From contig JAFITR010000062.1 of the NCBI GenBank assembly GCA_017116025.1, positions 1-8,516 of the forward strand: a stretch of DNA of 8,516 bases, in the 5' to 3' direction. The stretch is from Simkania negevensis. Its GTDB lineage: Bacteria; Chlamydiota; Chlamydiia; Chlamydiales; JAFITR01. Below, one piece after another: positions 1-6,516 of this stretch. Below the pieces are notes generated by a model. It was not told the origin of the DNA and did no database searches. It was given only the letters and a program-made list of their open reading frames with translations. The position numbers were made by a program, and so were the translations under genes. Each line of letters opens with the position of its first letter. The first letter of the stretch is position 1.

Positions 1-10
1 AAACTCGAGC

Positions 11-24
11 GCCCTTCGGGCTTT
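11..24 (+). other. short GC hairpin followed by TTT near the window edge
   Basis: GCCC (11-14) and GGGC (18-21) pair around a TTC loop and are followed by TTTAAT. This could be a weak terminator for a gene that enters from the left, but the stem is only 4 bp and no reading frame is visible here. The rest of 1-91 shows no gene. Confidence 0.25.
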
Positions 25-45
25 AATAAAAAGGCTTTGGTATTC

Positions 46-62
46 TCTTCGCGATCTTCGCG
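46..62. repeat. direct repeat TCTTCGCG x2 in intergenic DNA
   Basis: TCTTCGCG occurs at 46-53 and again at 55-62, one base apart. On the minus strand it reads CGCGAAGATCGCGAAGA. This resembles a class of dispersed intergenic repeats built on CGCAGAGA/CGCGAAGA units that I recall from many bacterial genomes. Only one copy is visible here, so membership of a repeat family is an inference. Confidence 0.4.
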
Positions 63-91
63 TAACTATTCATCACCCGTTTAAAGGAGAC

Positions 92-125
92 AAAAAAAAC
101 CCGCAGGGACTACCCTGCGGGTTTT
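92..125 (-). terminator. Rho-independent terminator of the porin gene
   Basis: A perfect 9-bp GC-rich stem, CCCGCAGGG (100-108) with CCCTGCGGG (113-121), closes a 4-base loop. Read on the minus strand it is followed by eight T (the A run at 92-99). It begins 26 bp past the stop codon of the minus-strand porin gene, so it should end that transcript. On the plus strand only four T follow (122-125), so activity in that direction would be weaker. Confidence 0.93.
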
Positions 126-151
126 CAGACAACTGCTTAGTTCAGCTTAAA

Positions 152-1390
152 CTAGAACTTAAAGCGAGCTTCTGCCTGGAAGTTATGGTAAGACCTTCTA
201 CCATCTGTACCAGAAGCACGGATGGTTTGATCTTTTTCGTTGGCATTGAGATAGGCAATACCAAGGATTAAATGATCGGAGAAGGCCATCTGTCCTACAA
301 GAGAAAAACCTTTGTAGTTTGTGTCAGCGATAGCAGGTGTAGCAGGTGTAGTAGCAAAGAAATCAGCGCTTCTTACGTCACCAAGACCAATGCCGTTGAT
401 GTCACGATCTGGAATTGCCTGTGCTTCAACGCTTTGATAGTTAGCGCCAACAGACCAGTCACCCATTTTCTTGACTTCGCCTACAGAAAGACCAGCATAC
501 CACGCTTTGTTTGCCTTCTTGCCGTTAGTAGAAAGAGACTCGGTTCCATCTCTTACCTTGCCAGCGGTATTAATCAAGAACGCACCGTAAACGTGAGCGG
601 GGAGGTTCAAAAACTCTGGGTTAAACTTGTATCCAAGAGTAAACTGTGAGTTTTTGAATTCGTTTCTGACGGAACGGAAACCGGTATTCTGATCATTAGC
701 AAAACGAGTAGCGCCTGCTTTACTCCAATCGATGAAGGAGTATTTGAAGTAGGTTCCTGTATCCATGATGTTATGCAGAGCACCTTCTGCTACCCATGAG
801 TAGTGGTCAGTAACGTCGTCGTAAAGGAAGATTGCACCGTGTAGAACGAGATCACCTACACCTTCGAAGACATTAGCATAGCCGAGCAGGATTCCATCCA
901 TGCGGCTGTTGAACTGAATCTTGGAATCGAAGACATCATCGAGTCGTGTACGGCCAACTTCAATATCGAGACGAGAAGTAGCATCTTGCAAGATATTGTA
1001 TCCGATGAGGGCTCTTTCTAGGTTAATACCATCAGAAGCACCACTCATATTACCCATCATGTTTCTGAATTCAAGACCTGTCGACATCCATGCGTTCTCA
1101 GTTTTGTAATTGAGACGCAGGTTGGCTTCAACGAAGAAGAACTGGTTGGCAAGCTGATATCCACTACCGACTAGTGGTGTGCCACTGTCAGTCAGCACAC
1201 GGCTTTTGTAGACGGTTCCTACATCACCGCTGATGAGAAGTTTATCCTGGACGGGGCTTTGAACACCGAGGTCAGTTCCATAACTGTGGCCAGGCCTGTC
1301 TGAAATCTGATTGAGTTCAACTGCAAAGGTAGGCGCAGAAGCCAAAGCGAACAGTCCTGCTGCTACCATTACGTTTTTCAATTTACTCAT
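152..1390 (-). CDS. outer-membrane beta-barrel porin (Porin_5-like)
   Basis: The predicted product is a 412-residue exported outer-membrane porin that would let small solutes cross the outer membrane. Residues 1-23 form a signal peptide: a basic start (MSKLKN), a hydrophobic core and probable cleavage after PTFA. The rest alternates polar and hydrophobic residues as in beta strands, and the protein ends in ARFKF, a typical terminal-Phe barrel-assembly signal. The last two hairpins (GDWSVGANYQ; YKGFSLVG...GIAYLNANEKD) resemble the putative-porin family Porin_5 rather than Chlamydia MOMP. The protein has no cysteine. The start at 1390 is preferred because GGAG (complement of 1397-1400) lies 6 bases upstream; the earlier ATG at 1402 overlaps that site and has no site of its own. 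It is a single-gene unit with its own promoter-like sequence and terminator. The substrate cannot be read from sequence. Confidence 0.88.
   Translation of the reverse strand: MSKLKNVMVAAGLFALASAPTFAVELNQISDRPGHSYGTDLGVQSPVQDKLLISGDVGTVYKSRVLTDSGTPLVGSGYQLANQFFFVEANLRLNYKTENAWMSTGLEFRNMMGNMSGASDGINLERALIGYNILQDATSRLDIEVGRTRLDDVFDSKIQFNSRMDGILLGYANVFEGVGDLVLHGAIFLYDDVTDHYSWVAEGALHNIMDTGTYFKYSFIDWSKAGATRFANDQNTGFRSVRNEFKNSQFTLGYKFNPEFLNLPAHVYGAFLINTAGKVRDGTESLSTNGKKANKAWYAGLSVGEVKKMGDWSVGANYQSVEAQAIPDRDINGIGLGDVRSADFFATTPATPAIADTNYKGFSLVGQMAFSDHLILGIAYLNANEKDQTIRASGTDGRRSYHNFQAEARFKF
331..348 (-). repeat. 9-bp tandem repeat inside the porin gene
   Basis: TAGCAGGTG is repeated twice head to tail (331-348) and followed by a partial TAG. 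It encodes the Thr-Pro-Ala repeats in ATTPATPAIAD, about residues 346-356 of the 412-residue protein. The run lies between predicted strands and is probably in a loop. Gain or loss of one unit would keep the reading frame. Confidence 0.6.
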
Positions 1391-1396
1391 TATTTT

Positions 1397-1400
1397 CTCC
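1397..1400 (-). promoter_or_regulatory. ribosome binding site of the porin gene
   Basis: The minus strand reads GGAGAAAATAATG, a GGAG core 6 bases before the ATG at 1390. This site decides the start codon, because the in-frame ATG at 1402 overlaps it. Confidence 0.75.
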
Positions 1401-1505
1401 ATTTTTGTTGTTTCTTTGCAGAGCTTATCGTTTCAAGCAAAATTGCCCACATAGCACTTTATGACATGCACTAAAGGCATCGGCATACCATAGCTGTGGC
1501 GCTAA

Positions 1506-1535
1506 AGCATAGCAATTGCCTTATATTACTTTCAA
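1506..1535 (-). promoter_or_regulatory. probable sigma70/sigma66-type promoter of the porin gene
   Basis: On the minus strand, TTGAAA (complement of 1530-1535; 5 of 6 matches to TTGACA) and TATGCT (complement of 1506-1511; 4 of 6 matches to TATAAT) are 18 bp apart. Transcription would begin near 1499, giving a leader of about 110 bases. Other pairings are possible in this AT-rich spacer, so the assignment is tentative. Confidence 0.4.
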
Positions 1536-1575
1536 CTTACACGCTCGCGTTTTTTTTTGTAAACTCTAAAATCTT

Positions 1576-4491
1576 TTAGTCGGAATGGTATTCGAAATAG
1601 TGTGGATAGACGCCCCACTTTTTTTTCGAGCTGCCGTCGACATATTGCTTCCATATACTCATGGGCTTCCCTTCGCTACCGGCATAGTCTGTCCGCCATA
1701 GTTCAAACTGTGCCGTTCCTGGATTGACGAGGAAAGCGAAATAGTGTTTGATCCAATTAGTATCGGCAAAGAGGATCGGTTGGTGGAGGGCGAGTCCAAG
1801 CTGGCGACATATCTGACAGATATGAAGATGGTAGTCGTGAGCGACCAACGCACTTTTTTTTGCTAGAGCGATCACGCTTTTGACCAGATCTTGAAAAAAG
1901 CGTGATCCGATGTAATTGTGCTCCATGGGTTTTTTTTGTATGAGGAAGTTTAAGACGTCTAAGGCATCGCCTATTTCTTGTTTTTTCATACAGGGAAGTC
2001 TTCCGAGGATTTCACTGGCATACTCAACAATTTTTTCTTTGGGGATACAAGGCAGCATTGCATAGAGCGTAGCATCGACCTCTTCGACAGGGAGTATGCG
2101 CATGCTCTCGCCTCCCCACTTTTGTTGTCGTACCCCTTCGCATATTATATCACGCAGTTCTTGAGGAGAGAGAGGGCCTTTTAGATTACTAAACAGGTCG
2201 AAAAAATTTTGGTGATAGTAGTATGGGACGGCGTGTGCGATCTGTTGGAGCAGCCATTGAATCATCTCCGTATTGAGCGCCATCAATGTAACGAAGTCGC
2301 GCGCGGGGAGGATAAACTGATCACGGATCCACGTATATGGATATTCTTTTCTCTGCCACGCCTCTTTAAAGGGGCTTTTGCCGGGTTTGAGAAGGAAGGC
2401 ATGTGTGGGGGAGTGTGCGAGCAGGGATTTTTCTGGATAGTCGAGAAAGAGTTGCTGTTCTTTAGGGGGCAGGTCACGCACGGCATCGATAAAACAGACG
2501 AGCAGTTCGAGCTCATTCTCTACCCAGCGCGTCTCTTCTGTCAGCGGCGTTTCTCTAGAGAAGTAGCAATTGACGAGAGTATCTATGGTGCCTCCGGAGA
2601 TATACACCCACGGTTTTTTCTGCACCTTATCGAGGTTTTCAAGAGGTTTTTCAGGCAAACTCGTCCCGTGAGCTTTTGCCATACGAACGAAAGCTGTTTC
2701 GAGGAACTCCTCCGTCCTCACAAGATTGACGACAGCGGTAGTAAGCTCCCCAACTTCTTTTTCTAGCCCTTCAATTTCAGGGTCGTGACTAAGCTCTCGT
2801 TCAGCAGCGAGGAAGAAGGCAGCGAGGGCATTAATGTAGTCATTTGGTGATTGGATCATCGTCCAGGAGGCGCTGTGAGTTCTCCCATGCTTGTAGAGGA
2901 GTCGAAATCCTGCAGGGCTGTCGTCATAGAATGTACCAGCCGTTTCATGGATATCAGCGTCGTATACTTCTTGGAAGTAATTCTGGAAGAGGTCTATGTA
3001 TTTTTTGATTAAGAAGGCGAACAAATTAGCGAGCTTGGAAGCACGTCCGTGCGAAGTATTCCGCAAGTCGAGATAGTGGTTCATCTCTCCTGCCAGCTGC
3101 TGGTGTTCAGCTTTAAACCAGGCTGCTTCCTTTTCGGAAGCGCGATTCAACCGTTGTTCAAAAGCGACAACATTATTATGTACTTCTTCATATTTTTCTT
3201 GGTATTCTTTCGTTTTCTCGTTGGCACAACGCAGCTCTTCTTCAATACGACGGCGTAGGCACTCCCCTATCCCCCCTTCTTCGTCTTCTTTAAGGCCCAA
3301 GCTAGAATAGAGATTCCACCTGGCAAAGTCGGCTTTTGTTTCGGAGAAAGAGGCAAGGGCAAATTCCCATGATTTAAGCAGGGCGTTGTCGGTCATCGCT
3401 TTGAAGCCGGTTTTTGCCTTCTCGAAATCTGTTTTGAACGCGTCACACGCTAAAGACAGTTTAGAGACAGAAGCCATGGTCTGTGCAACGAGGCCTATAC
3501 GCAACGCTCTCGCTTCCCTAAGTTCCTCTTCTTCGAGTTGTCCTTCGGTAATGCCATGGTGTTGCAACAGCACCCCTCTGATGACATCCTCCGGGGTGAT
3601 CCAGAAAACGGGTGGGCAGTTCGAGAAGAGCTTTTTTATCATTTGCCCCACCCTTACCATCTTGCTAGATAAAGCCTCTGACTCTTTAAAGAGCCCCACC
3701 TTTTCGAAAGCAGAAACCAGTCCCGGGGCATTACCGATTGACATTTGCTCTTGGGAAACGACGACATTTTTTTTAAGATCACCCGCTCCCCAGCTGATGC
3801 TGAGGGGGACAACGTATTGTTTGCCTGCGAAAGTTCTCGACAAACAACCTGTGCTAAGAAGCATATCTATATCGTTAAGGAAGTTTTTAGGTTGTTCATC
3901 CTGGATCATAATGGCAGGAGCAGTAGCGAAGCACGACCCTACGTTCTGTCGCAGGTAGGTCAACCAAGCAGAAAGAACGGCCCTCCTCGTCGTCGCATCA
4001 TCTACCCTCTCTTGTGAAGAGAGCAGCAGCGTGTCTTTGATCAGCTGCTCTGCCTGAGGCTGGTTGATGGGGGCATGAATCTTATTCAGCAGGGCGCACA
4101 TTGCCTCGTCGTCCCTAAGTTTTTTTAGCACACGCAACACGTGTTGTTGACGAGGGGCATCGTAATGACGTCCTGGAGCAAGAGAGTAGAGGTTGTTTTG
4201 CATCTCTTCAATGAGAGACGCAAGGAGCTGTCTATCAAGTGAACCTGTGCGATCGATCAACATCTTTGCCAAGTGGCGTGCACGCAAAGCATTGCGCACA
4301 ACAGAGCTGTCTTGAAGGAGGGTGTCGTCAAGGTAACGGGAGAGCCCTTCGTATTCACGCAACAGCGCCTTTTTTTTTGACACCGTTTTCTTGCTTTCTT
4401 GAACAAGCAAAAGGAAGACTTTGTTTGGGAAATCAATATGACCAACGGGGGCGCTGATCCTACTCAGCCAGTCTCTAGTTTCCTTGCGCAT
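1576..4491 (-). CDS. large conserved-type protein of unknown function, possible cysteine-protease-like motif
   Basis: I do not recognise this 971-residue protein. It has no signal peptide and no convincing membrane segment, so it is probably cytoplasmic or secreted by a non-Sec route. Residues about 170-200 contain RQNVGSCFATAPAIM, whose GSCFA core resembles the GSCWA motif around the papain-family nucleophile (Cys187 here, with Gln182 five residues earlier). Later candidates for the rest of a triad are His697 (PTHAFLLKPG) and Asn912-Trp913 (FADTNW); these pairings are guesses. Residues about 410-475 are rich in Glu, Lys and Gln and look coiled-coil. Aromatic-rich stretches near 540 (HSASW) and 755-768 (PYYYHQNFFDLF) suggest a folded enzyme-like domain. 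Five A8-A9 tracts on the coding strand encode Lys pairs or triplets. The start at 4491 lacks a clear ribosome binding site. It is divergent from thrS and codirectional with the porin gene, with no strong terminator after it. Confidence 0.8.
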   Translation of the reverse strand: MRKETRDWLSRISAPVGHIDFPNKVFLLLVQESKKTVSKKKALLREYEGLSRYLDDTLLQDSSVVRNALRARHLAKMLIDRTGSLDRQLLASLIEEMQNNLYSLAPGRHYDAPRQQHVLRVLKKLRDDEAMCALLNKIHAPINQPQAEQLIKDTLLLSSQERVDDATTRRAVLSAWLTYLRQNVGSCFATAPAIMIQDEQPKNFLNDIDMLLSTGCLSRTFAGKQYVVPLSISWGAGDLKKNVVVSQEQMSIGNAPGLVSAFEKVGLFKESEALSSKMVRVGQMIKKLFSNCPPVFWITPEDVIRGVLLQHHGITEGQLEEEELREARALRIGLVAQTMASVSKLSLACDAFKTDFEKAKTGFKAMTDNALLKSWEFALASFSETKADFARWNLYSSLGLKEDEEGGIGECLRRRIEEELRCANEKTKEYQEKYEEVHNNVVAFEQRLNRASEKEAAWFKAEHQQLAGEMNHYLDLRNTSHGRASKLANLFAFLIKKYIDLFQNYFQEVYDADIHETAGTFYDDSPAGFRLLYKHGRTHSASWTMIQSPNDYINALAAFFLAAERELSHDPEIEGLEKEVGELTTAVVNLVRTEEFLETAFVRMAKAHGTSLPEKPLENLDKVQKKPWVYISGGTIDTLVNCYFSRETPLTEETRWVENELELLVCFIDAVRDLPPKEQQLFLDYPEKSLLAHSPTHAFLLKPGKSPFKEAWQRKEYPYTWIRDQFILPARDFVTLMALNTEMIQWLLQQIAHAVPYYYHQNFFDLFSNLKGPLSPQELRDIICEGVRQQKWGGESMRILPVEEVDATLYAMLPCIPKEKIVEYASEILGRLPCMKKQEIGDALDVLNFLIQKKPMEHNYIGSRFFQDLVKSVIALAKKSALVAHDYHLHICQICRQLGLALHQPILFADTNWIKHYFAFLVNPGTAQFELWRTDYAGSEGKPMSIWKQYVDGSSKKKWGVYPHYFEYHSD
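4370..4378 (-). repeat. A9 homopolymer in the 5' coding region of the 971-residue protein
   Basis: Nine T on the plus strand give nine A in the coding strand, spanning Ser38-Lys41 (tca aaa aaa aag). It is the longest of five A8-A9 tracts in this gene; the others are the T runs at 1619-1626, 1854-1861, 1930-1937 and 3767-3774. A one-base slip here would shift the frame after about 40 codons. Confidence 0.7.
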
Positions 4492-4498
4492 TTGTTCT

Positions 4499-4527
4499 TT
4501 GTTGTTTTTCTATTGTTGGGCTATACT
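4499..4527 (+). promoter_or_regulatory. probable promoter of the thrS operon
   Basis: TTGTTG (4499-4504) and TATACT (4522-4527; 5 of 6 matches to TATAAT) are separated by 17 bp. Transcription would begin near 4534, giving a leader of about 30 bases before the ATG at 4565. The -35 element is poor, with only TTG conserved. The site sits in the 73-bp spacer just upstream of the divergent gene, so regulation of the two genes may interact. Confidence 0.5.
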
Positions 4528-4541
4528 TCACACTTTAATTA

Positions 4542-4554
4542 TTGTGTATCACAA
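4542..4554. repeat. short perfect dyad in the thrS leader
   Basis: TTGTG (4542-4546) and CACAA (4550-4554) are exact inverted repeats around TAT. The dyad lies between the predicted thrS transcription start and its start codon, and also upstream of the divergent gene. It could be an operator half-site pair or chance in AT-rich DNA. No T-box-like leader is present, as the space is too short. Confidence 0.3.
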
Positions 4555-4564
4555 GATTCTTTTT

Positions 4565-6496
4565 ATGAGTTCTGATATCCACATTCGCCTTGCCGATGGA
4601 TCAACCTCGGCTATTTCTCCTTCAAGCACGGGGAAAGAACTAGCCGAAAGGCTCAACCTCTCTGCTCCGGACCAGGCGCTAGCGCTCAAAGTCAATGGGA
4701 TAACCTGCGACCTTTCCACCCAGCTGGAAGACGGCGACGACATCTCCTTCCTAAACTTTTCTGACAAAGAAGGCAAAGAGGTGTTTTGGCACACGTCAGC
4801 ACACGTCTTGGCCCAAGCAGTTTTGAGGTTATGGCCTAACGTCAAGCCTACGATAGGGCCTCCTATTCAACAAGGTTTTTATTACGACTTCGCAAACCTT
4901 GTTCTCTCCGATGCCGACTTTGAAAGGATAGAAAACGAAGTGAAGAAAATCGTAAAAGAGAACCACGAAACCTCCCGCATGATTTTTGATGGGAAGCAAC
5001 AAGCTCTCGACTCCTTTAAAGACAATTCGTACAAGACAGAACTCATCAAAGAATTCCCCGAAAGTGACCTTGTCACCGCATACCGCCAAGGCGAATTCTT
5101 CGACCTCTGCCGTGGCCCTCACATCCCGCGCCTAGGGAAGATCAAAGCATTCAAAGTGATGAAGACCTCCGGAGCCTACTGGCGCGGGAATTCTTCCAAC
5201 GAAATGCTCACACGTATCTATGCCATCAGCTTTCCTGACAAGAAGATGCTTAAAGAATACCTGTACAGGCTCGAAGAGGCAAAAAGACGCGACCACAAGG
5301 TCCTCGGCCCTGCTCTCGACCTCTTTTCTCTGCGCGAAGAAGCCCCCGGCATGCCCTTCATCCACCCGCATGGGATGACCGTCTGGAACAGCCTTGTCGA
5401 ATACATGAATGGCCTCCTTAGAAATACCGGCTACCTTGAGATAAAGACCCCTACGATCCTCTCTCGCGAGCTGTGGGAACGTTCCGGACATTGGGAAAAC
5501 TACAAAGAGAGTATGTTCACCGCGAACTTTGACGAGCGCGATTTTGCCATCAAACCGATGAACTGTCCCGGATGTATGCTCTACTTCTCCAGCCGAATAC
5601 ACAGCTATCGGGAGCTGCCCCTGCGCATAGCGGAGATTGGCCACGTCCACCGCAACGAACCTTCAGGGGCCATCTCCGGCCTCTTCCGCGCACGAAGCTT
5701 CCACCAAGACGACGCACATATCTTCCTTAGCAGAGACCAGATCAAAGAGGAGATTCTCCATATCCTCAATCTTACCGACGAAGTCTATTCAACTTTCGGC
5801 CTAAAATACACCATCGAGCTGTCGACAAAACCTGAAGAAAACACCATCGGCTCTGACGAAGACTGGGAAGCTGCTACAGAGGGACTACGCCAGGCACTGG
5901 ACGAATTTGGCACACCGTATAAAGTGAGTGAAGGAGAAGGGGCGTTTTACGGACCAAAGATCGACTTTCACATCTACGACGCTCTCGATAGAACATGGCA
6001 ATGCGGAACGATCCAGCTCGATATGGCTCTACCTCAGCGGTTTGGGCTTGAATACGTCGACGCACATGGCGAGCGAGCACGCCCTGTCATCATCCACCGC
6101 GCTCTCTATGGCTCGGTCGAGCGCTTCTTCGGCATCCTCATCGAACATTTTGCCGGGAAATTTCCTCTCTGGATGAGTCCAAGACCAGTATGTTTGGTGC
6201 CTATTGCAGATCGCCACAACGCCTGTGCCGAAGAGATACAGAAGAAGATACGCAAAGCAGGTCTGTTGTGCGACATTGACAGCAGCCACGAGTCAGTAAG
6301 CAAGAAAATCCGCAAAGCCCAGCTGAGCCAGTACAATTATATGCTCACTATCGGAGACAAAGAGATGGAGAACGACACCGTCTCTTTGCGCACGCGCGAC
6401 AATGTTGTCCATGGGGAAGTAGAGCTTTACAACTTCCTCGAAAAAACTTGTAAAGAGCAGCAGTCACGCGCACTGACCTCACCCTACCAACAGTAA
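4565..6496 (+). CDS. thrS: threonine--tRNA ligase
   Basis: This cytoplasmic class II aminoacyl-tRNA synthetase joins threonine to tRNA-Thr using ATP. The 643-residue product has the full bacterial domain order: TGS domain (about 1-64), editing domain with HTSAH (76-80) and CRGPH (Cys182, His186), catalytic core (about 245-535) and C-terminal anticodon-binding domain (about 537-630). Zinc ligands Cys334 (MNCPG), His385 (HQDDAH) and His511 (IIHRALYGS) fall at the same numbers I recall for E. coli ThrRS. Motif 2 (HVHRNEPSG) and motif 3 (GSVERFFGILIEHF) are intact, so it should be active and able to edit mischarged serine. The start at 4565 is chosen because it begins directly at the TGS domain. 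An upstream in-frame ATG at 4484 would add 27 unrelated residues and run into the divergent gene. It is the first gene of a tightly packed rightward operon. Confidence 0.98.
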   Translation: MSSDIHIRLADGSTSAISPSSTGKELAERLNLSAPDQALALKVNGITCDLSTQLEDGDDISFLNFSDKEGKEVFWHTSAHVLAQAVLRLWPNVKPTIGPPIQQGFYYDFANLVLSDADFERIENEVKKIVKENHETSRMIFDGKQQALDSFKDNSYKTELIKEFPESDLVTAYRQGEFFDLCRGPHIPRLGKIKAFKVMKTSGAYWRGNSSNEMLTRIYAISFPDKKMLKEYLYRLEEAKRRDHKVLGPALDLFSLREEAPGMPFIHPHGMTVWNSLVEYMNGLLRNTGYLEIKTPTILSRELWERSGHWENYKESMFTANFDERDFAIKPMNCPGCMLYFSSRIHSYRELPLRIAEIGHVHRNEPSGAISGLFRARSFHQDDAHIFLSRDQIKEEILHILNLTDEVYSTFGLKYTIELSTKPEENTIGSDEDWEAATEGLRQALDEFGTPYKVSEGEGAFYGPKIDFHIYDALDRTWQCGTIQLDMALPQRFGLEYVDAHGERARPVIIHRALYGSVERFFGILIEHFAGKFPLWMSPRPVCLVPIADRHNACAEEIQKKIRKAGLLCDIDSSHESVSKKIRKAQLSQYNYMLTIGDKEMENDTVSLRTRDNVVHGEVELYNFLEKTCKEQQSRALTSPYQQ

Positions 6497-6505
6497 CAGC
6501 ATATT

Positions 6506-6512
6506 AAGGGGG
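6506..6512 (+). promoter_or_regulatory. strong ribosome binding site of parA
   Basis: AAGGGGG lies 4 bases before the ATG at 6517, inside the 20-bp gap after the thrS stop. It fixes the parA start and is much stronger than the sites of the other rightward genes. Confidence 0.85.
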
Positions 6513-6516
6513 AAAG

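Noticed and set aside
1391..1402. Start of the porin gene at the ATG at 1402
   Set aside because: That ATG overlaps the GGAG ribosome binding site of the ATG at 1390 and has no site of its own; the signal peptide reads best from 1390.
1541..1558. ACGC-TC-GCGT inverted repeat followed by nine T on the plus strand
   Set aside because: The stem is only 3-4 bp, and no plus-strand gene lies upstream; on the minus strand the A run precedes the stem, so it cannot end the large gene's transcript.
1391..1575. Possible RNA gene, tRNA or CRISPR in the porin spacer
   Set aside because: I see no cloverleaf, no regularly spaced repeats and no extended stable fold, only short imperfect repeats around GCAATTGCC and CTTTAG.
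1566..1579. CTAAAA-TC-TTTTAG inverted repeat at the stop of the large gene
   Set aside because: All-AT stem with a 2-base loop; too weak for a terminator and easily produced by chance in AT-rich DNA.
2209..2766. 185-codon plus-strand reading frame antisense to the large gene
   Set aside because: No recognisable domain or ribosome binding site; it is fully inside the long minus-strand gene and has the look of a reverse-frame shadow.
3386..3958. 190-codon plus-strand reading frame antisense to the large gene
   Set aside because: Serine-rich low-complexity translation without motifs, fully covered by the real gene.
4484..4564. 27-codon N-terminal extension of thrS starting at the ATG at 4484
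   Set aside because: It lies upstream of the predicted transcription start, overlaps the divergent gene, is unlike any TGS domain, and the ATG at 4565 starts exactly at the domain.
5132..5650. 172-codon minus-strand reading frame antisense to thrS
   Set aside because: Its span encodes highly conserved ThrRS catalytic motifs on the other strand; no motif or start signal of its own.
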